Part shown: positions 41,658 to 53,371 of the stretch, piece by piece
Layout: each line of letters begins with the position of its first letter
Numbering within the stretch: position 1 is the stretch's first letter
Assembly: GCA_015698045.1 (NCBI GenBank)
Contig: BLAL01000045.1
Coordinates: 104,583-168,582 of the forward strand
Direction of reading: 5' to 3'
Length of the DNA: 64,000 nt
From: Rhizophagus clarus
Taxonomy: Eukaryota > Glomeromycota > Glomeromycetes > Glomerales > Glomeraceae
Notes under the pieces: model-generated
Database searches by the model: none
What the model was told of the DNA's origin: nothing
What the model saw: only the letters and a program-made list of their open reading frames with translations
Made by a program: the position numbers and the translations under genes

Positions 41658-42789
41658 TAGGAATTTAAAACAATAAGCTAAAAAAATACTTTATTTTTTT
41701 AATAACAAAAAATCATTTCAAAAAAGAACCACCAGATTTAAATAATTACTGCCAATCATAAATGCCAAGCATTTAATAAAACAACGATTTTCAAAATATT
41801 CTGAATCTTAAAAAAATTCACACAGAAGATACTAAATGGAATATTATTTAAAAAAAATCTACACAGAAAGCACTTATAAGAATAAATTTAAATATTAGCA
41901 TTTCTAATTTATGTAAATTATTTCTAAATCTTAAAAAAAATCTACATCATGAAAGGTACTTGTGGTATACCTCTCAATTACTACCTAGCCAAAAAATACA
42001 ATCACCAATTTTTAAACGTAACAAATAGCTAGAGCTTTTAATGGTGAACCAATCAGTTTTAGTATCAGAATAAATTTACTGATCAATAATCGGATAATCT
42101 TTTTTTGAGAATGGCAAGTCCGCATGCATCGACTTGATTTTTGAGCTGATTACACTCCAGACTAATTGGAAAATAGTTTTTTTAAACCGTTAAAAAATTT
42201 TATTTTATTAGTTTCAGAATTAAATGCACTTTTTTTTTGATATACATTGTATTTTTACGGGTGTAATAGTTAGTTAAATGTCAAAATAGTTTAGGCAATC
42301 AGACTTATCAGATATCAGCTAATTTTTTTTATCATTATTTTGGTTCGTTTCTAAAAGAAAAAAAATTTTTTTTTTTTGCATTTATAGGGTACTGGACGAA
42401 TATTATGAACTAGACCTTAAAATTGAAGTAAAAAAGAAGAAGGTTTTACATATTTTTCTTTAAGAAATGTTACTAAAGTTTTTTTTTATTTTTTATAGAT
42501 TTCAGCTTAAAGTTGTCTGCCGAAATTAAACCAAGGCCGAAACTTTTACATTGCCAAAAGTTTTGGCAATTAAAAATAAATTTGCCAAAACTTATAATGC
42601 AGAAATTCTTGCTGACGAAATTATAGATCATAATTTATTAATTATTTAGTATAATATTCTGTCTTGATTATTTCAATGATTTAATCAATAAATTATTCAT
42701 TACTAAATAAAAAATTCTCGGTAAAAGTTTCAAAGATTATCAAGAATCAGATTGCACAGTACAAAATGTGATCTGATAATCTTTTTTTT
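41658..42789. other. Transposon interior, no gene seen
   Basis: A/T-rich 5' flank of the transposase gene. At 42514-42535 the phrase TTAAAGTTGTCTGCCGAAAT resembles the left end of the hAT-like element at 5576 (TAAAGTTGCCTGCCGAAACT); no partner end was found, so it is a possible solo end. Confidence 0.45.
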
Positions 42790-43800
42790 TCTTTTTTGTA
42801 GATTTCCGGATGACGGAATTTTGAATTGAGATCAGAGGAGTTTTTCTAATGTAAACTCTCATTTTTTTCATTTTGTAGGTTCCAATTTACTTCTGAATGA
42901 AAATTATAACCGGAGTAACTATTATGATACTTTTGGTGAAATATTTTCTTTAAGAAACGTTACTGACATTGGGATCGGGTTTCGTTATATTTTTAAAAAA
43001 ATTTAACTAATTTATTTATTTTTTCTATTTTATAGAGTTTCCAGATGAAAAAAAAAATATTACCAGACTTTTAAAATTGAGTGAGGTATGGGGACTTCGT
43101 TGTATTTATTTCTAAAAAATTTAATTTAATTTTTTTTTCTTTTTTGTAGAGTTTCCGGACGAAAAACATGACCGGACTTTTGAAATTGAGCGAGGTATGA
43201 GACTTCGTTGTATTTTTAATGTATTTTTAAAATTTAACTAATTTATTATTTTTTTTTCTTTTTTGTAGAGTTTCCGGACGAAAAATACGACCGGACTTTT
43301 GAAATTGAGTGAGGTATAAGGACTTCGTTGTATTTTTAATGTATTTTTAAAATTTAACTAATTTATTATTTTTTTTTTGTTTTTGTAGAGTTTCCGGACG
43401 AAAAATATGACCGGACTTTTAAAATTGAGTGAGGTATAAGGACTTTGTTGTATTTTTAATGTATTTTTAAAATTTAACTAATTTATTATTTTTTTTTCTT
43501 TTTTGTAGAGTTTCCGGACAAAAAATACGACCGGACTTTTAAAATTGAGTGAGGTATAAGGACTTTGTTGTATTTTTAATGTATTTTTAAAATTTAACTA
43601 ATTTATTATTTTTTTTTCTTTTTTGTAGAGTTTTCAGACGAAAAACATGACCGAACTTTTGAAATTGAGGTATAAGGACTTCGTTGTATTTTAATGTATT
43701 TTTATATTTTAACTAATTTATTATTTTTTGTCTTTTTGTAGAGTTTCCGGACGAAAAACATGACTGGACTTTTAAAATTGAGGTAAAGTGAAACCGAGAA
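42790..43800 (+). repeat. ~120-bp tandem units with 45-nt exon-like cores
   Basis: About seven regular units (43020-43800) plus diverged ones before and after. Each has TTTTTTCTTTTTTGTAG, then GTTTCCGGACGAAAAA..GA and CCGGACTTTTAAAATTGAG, then GTATAAGGACTTCGTTGTAT. The core between the AG and GT sites is 45 nt in the regular units. Units differ mainly by A/G changes in the core. No open frame spans several cores because TGA occurs in the core. Confidence 0.8.
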
Positions 43801-44110
43801 GGAGGGGGTTCATTGAACCGTTACTAACATTTTTACATTTCTTTTCGTAAGGTTGCTGGACGAGAATATAGATAGTGGGAAGTCTTATTCTTTCTTTGGC
43901 AAAGTTACGACAGGGAAGTAGAAAATTTCTTTTTTTTTAATTTGGGAGCATTGCTAACGTTCCCTTTTCATTTTTTTAGGATGGTATTGCTGGACTTAGG
44001 CTTTGGAATTGAGTAAGTTGAGAGAGGAGAAAATGCGAAAATTTCTTTTTTTAAATCAAAAGAAAAATAAGAAACATTATAAAAATTAAAAGGGAATACA
44101 CCTTAGCCAA
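43801..44110 (+). other. Degenerate end of the cassette array
   Basis: Two further acceptor-like TTTTTTTAGG/TTCGTAAG positions with short segments, then spacer up to the transposon end. Confidence 0.35.
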
Positions 44111-44370
44111 AGTTTATTAAAAAATTTATTCTATAAAGTATATTAAAAAAAATCTATTTATAAATACACAGATTGGCAAAGTAATTGCCATAATAAGAAA
44201 ATTCTATTTTTACTACTACGGATTGTCGATCTGTTTACATGTGATTAAAAACTTTCAAACTCAATTATCTCGAAATCATATTTATCTGAGTTTCCGCCTT
44301 TTCTATTGTAAAGACCCCATATCAGGTACCCAATATATATCTGATATATACCTGATAGTATTGATTTTGA

Positions 44371-45428
44371 CCAGTGTGTTAGAACTCGTCTGCTGGTTCA
44401 AAAATATTAAGTTTTGATGAATTACTGGCTTGGTATGAACTTCACCAAGAAAATAGTTGATGACTGCAAACTTCAGGTTCCCTTCGTATTTTTGAAGACT
44501 TTGTAAGATTAGCATTTAGGCTACCTGGCCTTAAATACCCTAGAAAAGGGATTTCTTGTCAGTACTATTTGCTTTAGAAGTGTTAAGATAGATAAAGCGA
44601 AGTCTTTAGTTGAAGTTTTTGTTTATGACCAGGAGTGGCGCTTGCTTTTTCTTGCTTAGAGTCATTTAAAGAAATGTGAAAGTAGTGGTTATAATGTTTT
44701 ACTTCTTTCTCCAATTTCCTTTTAGATTTCTGGAAGTATTAATGACTTTCATTTAGTTTTTATTTCTTGCCTGTCGATATTTTAGCCTTTGTACTTTTTT
44801 TCTAATTTAGTTTTAAGAAGGTGAGGGTATTGAAATGTTGATCAGTATTTTAGTGATTTAGTGTAACTTTTTTTAGAGCTTTGTTTATCGAATTAATTAA
44901 GGAGAGGGAATTTAGATGGAAGATTTATTTTAAATTTTGCTAACACATGTTGATTCCTAGTTGAGCTGGTCAAAGTCACGTATGAGTCGTTATGACTCAT
45001 CTTATGTCCTTTTATTTTTAATGTATCTACGCTGGTTAAAGAAATCTGAATGATAGAGAAAAATTTTTTTTGAATAGAACTGCTGAGCAAAAAGGAAGTT
45101 TTAACCTATTGATTAGAAGGCCTCAGCATAATGCCTGCATGCTACTTGGTTAGGATGATGGCTTCTCATAATGGTGTACTCTGTAGGGATTATGAAGGAA
45201 AATAATCTATTATATTCAAAGGTCTTATTCGCTCACATTATGACATATAGTAATACTGGCCATTAGTTAAAATTTTTGGATCATATTTGACTTTTGTCAG
45301 GTGGGCTTATTTTAATAGGTCTATATAGATTTACCTATCTGTTAAATTTGCTTATTACTATTCTGTATTTTCGCACTTGTTTTTTTTAAATAAAAGCCAA
45401 GCATGTCTTTGAATATAAAAAAAAAAAT
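44371..45428 (+). repeat. Possible retroposed 3' fragment ending in poly(A)
   Basis: Non-coding, less A/T-extreme sequence that ends AATAAAAGCCAAGCATGTCT, then a run of 11 or more A at 45418-45428, a polyadenylation-signal-plus-tail arrangement. It abuts the dispersed repeat at 45429 exactly. It could be a truncated LINE or a processed RNA copy. Multiple stops in all frames. Confidence 0.35.
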
Positions 45429-46539
45429 ATCACAATAATTTTGTCAATATTATTCCAATTATTGCAAATTTATAACTATTAGATTCCTCTTGATGAGACG
45501 ATTCTAACAAGTCTAAGATCACTAAAATCTGATTACTAAAACCTGTAATAATTAAAATACAATCAAAATATTTAATGTTATGCAAATTTTACATATAAAA
45601 AATGCAGATCGTGTCTTTAAAATTGAATTTCTCAGTCAATATTAATCCAATCATTATAAAATTATTATCATTAGCTTCCTCTCAATGAGGCGATTCTAAT
45701 GAGTCTAAAAAAATTAAAATCTGATCACTAGAACCCATAATAATTAAAATACAATCAAAATATTTAAATTTTACATATAAAAAATGCTGATCTGATCTTT
45801 AAAATCGAATTGCTTGGTCAATATTAATTCAATCATTATAAAATTATTATCATTAGCTTCCTCTCGATGAGATGATTCTAATGAGCCTAAGAACATTAAA
45901 ATCTGATTACTAGAACCCATAATAATTAAAATACAGTCAAAATATTTAATATTACACGAATTTTACATGTATAAAATGCTGACCTGGTAAATTAAAATTG
46001 AATTTTTCAGTTAATATTAATCCAGCCATTATGTAATTATTACCATTGGATTCCTTTTGATGAGGTGATTCCAATGAACCTAAGATCATTAAAATTACTA
46101 GAATCTGTTGTAATTAAAATAAAGTCAAAATATTAAATATTATGCAAATTTTACATATTTAGAATGCTGATTTGATATTTAAAATTGGATTACTCAGTCA
46201 ATATTAATCCAATTACTATAAAATTACTACCATCTAATTCCTTTCAATGAAATGAACATAATGAGCTAAAGATCATTGAAATCTGATTATTTTTTTTTTT
46301 TTTTTTTTATTCAATGGTGAAATCTGATTATTAGATCAAAGAACAATTATATTTTAATAAATATCTTTTTATAATCACATATATGTAAAATTTTTAAAAA
46401 AAGATGTGATAGTAACTATAAGTAGTTTGTGATTATAAATGATAGTTTTTATATATAAAAATTTGGGACACTCAACCAAAGTGACTATATAGGATAATGT
46501 GATTATAACAGATGTGACTATTAAGAGAGTTGACTGTAT
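45429..46539 (-). repeat. 1.1-kb dispersed repeat, copy 2 (inverted)
   Basis: Inverse of 10039-11120 over the whole length, with the same outer limits: ATCACAATAATTTTGTCAAT at 45429 and GAGAGTTGACTGTAT at the right. It contains the same five internal units. It has one extra insertion of a T-run with flanking duplication (46277-46332). Confidence 0.7.
46277..46332 (-). repeat. Poly(T) insertion with 15-bp target duplication
   Basis: TGAAATCTGATTATT occurs at 46277-46291 and again at 46318-46332, bracketing a T-run and ATTCAATGG. The other copy of this repeat (10.2 kb) lacks it. A homopolymer tail plus a 15-bp duplication is what target-primed reverse transcription leaves, here in inverse orientation. 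Confidence 0.5.
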
Positions 46540-47100
46540 TTCCTTCATTTCTTTTTTTGTTTCTTTTGTGATTTTTTTGTGATTTTTCATTGTTTCATTT
46601 CATTGATTTTCAGATTTTTTCATTACTTTTTTCATTTTTTTCATTATTTTTCATTCCCTTTTACTTTCCTTCATTTTCTTTTATTTCATCTTGTTCTTTC
46701 TTATTAAACATTTATTTCTTTTATTTCTTTTTACTATCCTTTTATTTCTTTTATTCCCTTTAACTTCTTTTTGTTTCCCTTTCCATTTTCCTTTTGTTTT
46801 TTCATTTATCTCATTATTTTTTTATTTTTTTTGTTCTTTTTTATTATCCTTTACTTATTTTTTTTTTTTACTTTCTATTTAATTATCTTCATCCCTTTTC
46901 ATTTATTTTTCCTTTTTTTCACTTCCCTTAATTTTTTCATTATTCTTCCTTATTGTATTTTCTATATTAACACAATTAAAATTATGCAATTTTTTGGAAT
47001 GCAACTTATTTTTTATCATAAAGCTAGCCAATAAAATCTAAAATAAAATTGAAAATTTGTTTTTTCTTTACTGAAATATTCAAATCTAAAACAATATCTT
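46540..47100 (+). repeat. Polypyrimidine tract
   Basis: T/C-rich plus strand like 1-900, rich in TTTTCATT and CCTTTTATT phrases. Frames through it are compositional. Nothing else seen. Confidence 0.6.
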
Positions 47101-47500
47101 AACGACATCATTATGAGATCTTGACGATTTCATGACGATATTCTAAAATGATAACGTATTGATATAGTTACGACTCTCTTAACGATAACGTAATAATACT
47201 GTGACGATACAGTAAACAATAACAAAACAATATCTTATTAACACTAAGATAGCATCGTTTTGTTACCAACACGATATCGTCGCAGTATTAATTACATTAT
47301 AACTGTGCCAGCATGTTATCATTTAAAGATCGTTATGAAGCCAGTACGATATCGTCGCAGTATTAATTACATTATAACTGTGCCAGCATTTTATCATTTA
47401 AAGATCGCTATGAAGCCGGTACGATATCGTCGCAGTTATCATTAAAAGATTGGCATGAGGCCAATATGTTCCCATATCGATGTCATTAAGATATAGTATA
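47101..47500. repeat. 75-bp tandem repeat and TGACGAT-rich segment
   Basis: ACGATATCGTCGCAGTATTA starts at 47271, 47346 and (shortened) 47421, a 75-bp period with few changes. The preceding 170 bp has repeated TGACGAT and AACGATA phrases, which reappear in inverse near 48826-48865 (GATCGTCACGATGTCATCAC). These may be ends of a diverged element enclosing 47.1-48.87 kb. Confidence 0.55.
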
Positions 47501-47984
47501 CTAACTAGTAGAAAACTGAACAATTATATCTTAACGATATTTAAATGTTATCGGCTTGGTATTATGATTTTATCAATTTAATTATTAATAATCAAAATTT
47601 TACTTATTACATATCTGATAGATATTAATTTAATTACTAGTATTAAATAAATAATTACAATTTAGCAGTGAAGTTACTAGTTTGTTTGAACTTTATTTCC
47701 AGAAACTTATTAAGTACATTAATATTCTACAAAATAAAACAACATAATTCACCAATAATACTATTCAGTTTGTTCCATACCTCTCTAAGCGACTTCATCT
47801 CCAGAATATTTACTCAGTGACATCGAAATATTTCTTCTGTAAACGAAGCATAACGTTACACTTATTTAATAATACCATTCAGCTTTTAAGAAATACATGA
47901 TTAATAATAATATCATACTTACTGAAAACAAGATGCAACAGTTGCGGACACAAGTGCGCATAAGAAAGCCGTTTTAACACATAA
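47501..47984. other. Spacer, no gene seen
   Basis: A/T-rich, no open frame or repeat recognised. Confidence 0.4.
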
Positions 47985-48315
47985 ATCTATGATGGTTTCT
48001 GAGCCATTCCATCCTTCTACTTCAAACCTCTCTGTTTTGGTCGCGGAATGTAGAAAATCGCGTTCGCAATCTTTCCTATTAACGAGGCAAGTTTTCATAC
48101 GAGAGAATTTTGAGTTGTTTTGCTTTCTGACATTCCCTCACTAAGCTCTTTATTTTGTGTATTGGCAATTTGAGTGTCATTGCCTTTGAATAGATTTGAA
48201 ACCCTAAGTAATCGATCATCCGTGCCGGAGTTGGATAAGATTTGTTTTCATTTATTGTAAACATGCCATGGTCTACTAACAATTTTACGATAATCGAAGG
48301 ATAATTTATTATCTC
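47985..48315 (-). pseudogene. Reverse transcriptase fragment (DIRS/Ty3-like thumb region)
   Basis: The minus-strand frame around 48282-48079 reads LVDHGMFTINENKSYPTPAR, then MIDYLGFQIYSKAMTLKLP and KIKSLVREC. This is the LGF-x-I-x-S-x-x-M-x-L-x-L-P pattern that follows the catalytic core in DIRS-like and related reverse transcriptases. The next piece (LASLIGKIANAIFYIPRPKQ, about 48096-48037) is in another frame, so there is a frameshift, then a stop. The YxDD catalytic part is missing. It is a dead fragment and is not part of the 14-kb element. Confidence 0.6.
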
Positions 48316-48979
48316 GACATCTAGCTAGCGATTGCTCAACAAGTCATTAGACATAATGAAAAAAAAAAAAAAAAAAATAAGGAAAATGGCAGTTTCGCGA
48401 AAACTTACCATTTTTAATTTCCAGTACCCAGTACTCCTAATCAATATCCTAAAAAGAATTAATAAAAGAAATGTTGGACCTAAAAAAAGTACCTAAAAAA
48501 ATAATAAGAAACGTAAGGAAACTTCCTATAAGTTAAAAACTAACATTCGAGTTTTGTTTTATACCTCCAACTCATCAAAATACTGAAAAAAAAGTAAATG
48601 TAGTTAATAATACCGTACTTGCTGGTATATTTATTTTATTTCAAATACCATTGTGAAAAAACAGTAGTTAAATCTCAAAAAAAACTTTATTTCAAAGGTA
48701 TCAAAATTTCATAAATAAATACTAACGTTTTTACGTAAAAGGAGTATCTAACGGAAAAGAGAGGAGTGTGATGGTTTTTATCAGTAAAACAAAAAACAAA
48801 AAATAAAGGTTTTTATTGGTTGATCAGATCGAGATCGTCACGATGTCATCACGATATGAAAAATCGCTAAATGCATTGATTTTAAATAACAATTACTACC
48901 ACCAATAATTTCATCCTAATTACAAATATAAATATAACACCAATAAGTTCTTCATATAATAGAAGTCCTAATTATAAAG
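48316..48979 (-). other. Spacer with splice-like short cassettes
   Basis: Between about 48390 and 48680 the minus strand has T-rich runs ending TTTTAGG or TTTTTCAG and GTAAGT donor-like sites around short segments, as at 62.2-63.3 kb. An A18-like run sits at 48360. No coding gene. Confidence 0.4.
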
Positions 48980-51900
48980 TTATATAGCAGTAAAAAAAAA
49001 ATTATTTTTTATCCAGCATTCATTCGTTGCATCATAAACAAAGTGAACCTTTTGCACATGGTCAACTACTGATATTGGGAATATTCTTCTCCAACATGTA
49101 TCATCGGTTGCCTGAATACGATAAAGGGGACATTTCAATACATGATGAACTCTCTTAATTTCTTCAAACCAATCAAGAATAATAAATGCATAAAATTTAT
49201 TATTGTTGGCTTTATATTTGAAGATTCCTTTTATAATTGCATAACATTCATCATGATTTTCTTCTTGTATTGTCACGAAGTCACCAATATGAAGATGGAT
49301 TTTGGAGAAGACACCACTAGTAGTTTCTTCTATTGTATATGTTGCCAATTTATACCAACTCATTTGAGAATATACAAGAGCTGACTTAAATCCAATATCT
49401 TCAAATGAAAGGAGCAACTCAGAATTGAAATGTGGCAAGTTCAACATAACATTTTCACGATCTTGTCGGGATACTTCCTTTTTTAAGGTAATATTTGTAA
49501 TAAAGTTTACCGGAGAAGTTACTACTATAATAAAATTACAATATATATAAAATTAATCAAATAAATAACGTTTTCAGAAAAAAAAAAATAGTATCATCGC
49601 TTAGTAAATAATAAATTACAATACAAACCATCATCTTGTTCATCATGTTCGTTTGATGTTCCTTTGTCTTCGGTAATATACCAATTGGTTAATATATGCC
49701 TAAAATTTGATGTCATAGAAGTAAAACCGTCACAACGTCGTGATAACCTTTGATCTATACCACCATCTACTAGATGACGAATTGCGAAAAGTGTGGTATA
49801 TCGTTTTAATAAATCTAATTCAATATTCTTTCGATTTGTCCGTGGTACCATTGCTTTAAAAATCCGATGCACCATCTCTTTAATACCGCATTGAGTATTT
49901 ATAAGAGTACCATAAGTTTTTGCATGCATTAGTAAATGGATACTAACATGCAAATTTGGCAAATTGACAAATTCAGAGAAAACCTAAAGATCATTTATTA
50001 TTATTAGTACAGTAAATAATTTATTCAAATTTGTACTAAGTAATCATCTATTATTTATACCTTTGGGAGAATATTCATTTCTTCTTTAAGATTTTGTTGT
50101 AATTCTTCATAAGAATTATTCGTAAACTTGCTTTTAAAGACCATACTCATTGTTTTTGCTACATGAACCCAACAAGTAATTACAGCATTTTTTACTAAAT
50201 TAATACGTGATGCGCCAGTTCGCTGTTGAATATTTTTCGCTTCATTATTCTTCAAACTAGTTACTTTTAAAAACCGATTTAGTATAAAAGGCATTATCAT
50301 AGCAACCCGGAGGTAATCAGACATCATAAAACTTTCCCGGTGGCTAATGGGATTTGGTATACGTGACCATGTCTTTGGTTTCTCAAAGTCTTTCCAGGTT
50401 TTGATGAAATCATTTTCTCCTTCTTGTGAAAATAATTCACAAGTTAATTTGAGTAGACGCCCGATCTTTCCCGCAGTAACATGATAAATATCTTGTGGTG
50501 TTTGTAGATGTCTTTCTCTTTTAAGTTCATCTAAAATACTAGGCCGTAATTTCAATCCATATTCCCTACTAAGTCGTTTTTTTTGAGCAATAACCGTTTC
50601 AGCAGATATTAAAGAAAATTCAGAATCCGTCAAATGATGATATCGAGAAGTTAAAGCCATATCTTGAGTAAAATCAGTGAATGAATCTTTACTTATAGTG
50701 CAACTCCTACACCCTTTATTAGCATTTTGTCGCAGTACACCAGCCAAGTCATTGCCTTGGGGTAAGTCAGCTGTTACAACTCCTATACTTGCAATTACCC
50801 AAACATCTTGTCCTTGTATATTCATTACTTTTCCCTTTTCAAGTTCCTTCATTTCGGAAATAAATGGTTTTACAAACTCATTAAAATCACCACCGAATGG
50901 GACGAATCCAAGAACAAAGTGATTTTTGAGCAACTTCCTTTGATGACTCGGCATGTTTCCAAATTGTATATAAACCCCTCCTAATGAATGATAAACATTT
51001 CGGTATGTGCCGAAATCATCGTAATAAAGATCCAAAAATAGCTTGTAGACTTTCATGGAAGGAGATGGTGGTGGCCTTGTTATGATATAGTCGGCAGGGT
51101 GTTTATATGAAAAATCTACACTACGAATGCGCCATTGACGATCGTGTTTATAAATTATTTCAGTGATATATAATAATGTTTCTTCGGGAATTTGATTATA
51201 CTGAAATATCATCATCACATTAGCTTTTTTAGAAATTTGTGATATTCCTATTGTTTGAACTGATAGGTCTTGTAACCAAACTTCGCCAGTAAGAGAACGA
51301 TTTTGTCTTAGTGCCCCTTTAAAAGTTCCAGGTAAATCATTATAATAAAGAACTTTTTGGATTCTTAACCGATATTGTTTATCAACTTCATTTATTAATA
51401 TTGCCCTTAATCTGCCAAGTTGCAGTTGTTCATTATTGTCATTATCATAATAATAAACAAAATTATCACATTTATATGTCTCTATTAGATATTTATTAAA
51501 AAAAAACAATAAAATTATATTATATTACAAAATCACAAAGAAGAATAAACAACAACAAATATGATCTTTACCTTGTGATATTGTTAATTGTTCTTGGCCG
51601 AAAAGAGGCGATTCTGCCCACAAAGTTCCATGCCAGAATTCAGATTTTGTTTCTGAATCAATACCAGGACCAAAATACATGTTATTGACTAATGATGGAT
51701 TATTAAGGACATACCAAATGATATCATTTATTGAAAGTTGATATGATATCTTTGAGTTTTTAGAAGTTGATGGTGTTTTTTTTGATGAAATTGGGACGGA
51801 TTTTGCAGATATTGGGAGAAGAGGAAGATGTTGCCTCCATGTTCGAAATCTTCGGATGTTTCTCACGATATGGTTCCTATCGAATTCTTGACTCATAATA

Positions 51901-52469
51901 ATATCAACAAGATCTTCGTATGCTTTTGTTGAGATATCATGTTTATGAATCCAACAAAATAAAGCAGCAGTAGTAAAATCTTGGAAGTATGGTGCAAAAT
52001 TACCATTAAAATTTGGTAAATTGCTTTCATCTAGTGCTCTATCAATGAATATTTTTTCTTCCGATGAGGGATTAGCACGATTATTTTGTCCGCTATCTGA
52101 AGATGATGTTGTATCACTTTCTGACTCTTCACTTTCTAGAGATGTTGTTCCTGTATCACTATTATAATCATCATATTCTTCATTTTCTGAAGATGCTGTA
52201 TAATTATCATCATTTTCTGACGATGTTGCATAAACATTATCATTTCCTGCATCCTCATAACCATCATATTCTTCATTTTCTAATTGCATATCAACATCAT
52301 GACAATTATTTCGTTGTTCATTACCATCATCGAAATTTATTTCACCGTCACTACCATTATCATCATTTGGTGGTGCTATTATTATACCTTGTGGTGGTTG
52401 CCTTTTAAAATTATTTCGAATACGAAAAGGTAATGTAACAGTATCCCTTCGTGCTCTATTTCGCAACAT
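48980..52469 (-). CDS. CACTA-like transposase, four exons, 1,072 aa
   Basis: Exons on the minus strand: 52469-51572, 51481-50061, 49983-49629 and 49524-48980. The introns (90, 77 and about 104 bp) are GT-AG and the joined length of 3,219 bases is a multiple of three with no stop. Exon 1 holds a basic N-terminus, a long acidic Ser/Asp/Glu stretch (about residues 40-130) and a conserved helical domain. Exon 2 holds the transposase core: FLDLYYDDFGTYRNVYHS, LKNHFVLGFVPFGGDFNEFV, VTADLPQGNDLAG, NKGCRSCTI. The latter resembles the EnSpm/CACTA Transposase_21 layout with a G-C-x-x-C end. Exons 3-4 carry NLHVSIHLLMHAKTYGT and a C-terminal domain with RRIFPISVVDHVQ. No terminal CACTA repeats were found nearby, so it may be domesticated, solo or have diverged ends. 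Confidence 0.8.
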
Positions 52470-52840
52470 TTGTTAATCAAAATTAAATTCTCAATTTTTA
52501 TGAATGAATTTTATTATTTTGCTGCAGATATACTGACTGAAATATATGTATGCGCCAAATGGATAATACACGAACATTCGGTTTCATCTTAATATGCATT
52601 TTTCCCAATAAGGATAATCAAAATACACAAACATATATGAAGTTCGAACACAACAGATTAATAGAAATATCACTTAAATATGCATTTGAAGTAATGTAAC
52701 ACAATCATATATCGTCGATACACAGATCAATTAGTGATTATCATCGAAGTCGTAGTCTCGTAGATGTTTATTTTTGTTTTATTTAATTATTGATATTTTT
52801 ATGTATTTTATTACTTTTTATTGTTTAATATTTTATTATC

Positions 52841-52873
<33 letters not shown>

Positions 52874-53371
52874 AAACTTGTTACGTTAATTTTATAATTA
52901 CTGTATAAGTTATTTTCGAAACTTACCATCAATTTGAAGAACCAGTTACTATTAGAAATAAATTTCTAAGTGAGAAATCCTTAGGCTAGTAAAATAATAG
53001 AAAAGGATATTATCTTATGACCCTTATGACCGTTTTTTAAATACAAATTTATCATTATTACCTTATTTTAAGTATTGTCAGTCAGTCCGTTAAGTAGAAA
53101 CGAAAACTATTAGAAACAAATTTGAACGTACAAGTTAGATAGGAGCCAATTAGTTCGCATTCCATGATCACCTAGGTGATCGTTTTCCTTGAACCCCTCA
53201 TACTATCTAACAATCTTGTAAGTTGTATCATTAAAACTTTGTTACCGGTACCAGTAAACAGGGAGCGCAACTTACCAAAAGGTTGAATTTCAGCAAAAAA
53301 AATTTTGAAGTTTTGGAAAAGAATAAAAACGTAAAGGTTATAAAAGATTCTGGGTCCGAGATTGATTTTTT
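52470..53371. other. Intergenic with a 27-bp A-run
   Basis: 5' flank of the CACTA-like gene. An A27-like run at 52841-52868 is preceded by T/A-rich sequence; no target duplication was identified. No gene recognised. Confidence 0.4.

Larger units (their letters stand above)
37745..44319. mobile_element. 6.6-kb DNA transposon with intact spliced transposase gene
   Basis: Inverted ends of about 32 bp (TGGGGTCTTTGCAATAGAAA, then GGGCGGAAACT; right copy with two changes) flanked by TA, or ATAT since the junction is palindromic. It carries one five-exon minus-strand gene (39303-41657) and two plus-strand arrays of splice-site-bounded short repeats (about 38340-39060 and 42790-43790). A partial extra copy of the end motif (TTGCAATAGAAAGGGCGG) lies inside at 37983-38000. 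The MITE in the helicase gene has the same first 20 terminal bases, so this element, or a relative, is its likely source of transposase. The superfamily is left open. Confidence 0.85.

Noticed and set aside
38295..44250. Similarity of CGATCTG..CATGT phrases inside the 6.6-kb transposon to the ends of the 0.7-kb element at 4458
   Set aside because: Only about 20 imperfect bases, in the same orientation at both sites and not inverted; too weak to claim a nested element.
47101..52780. CACTA terminal repeats enclosing the 48.98-52.47-kb gene
   Set aside because: CACTA strings exist (for example near 47241) but no inverted partner with extended match or 3-bp duplication was found.
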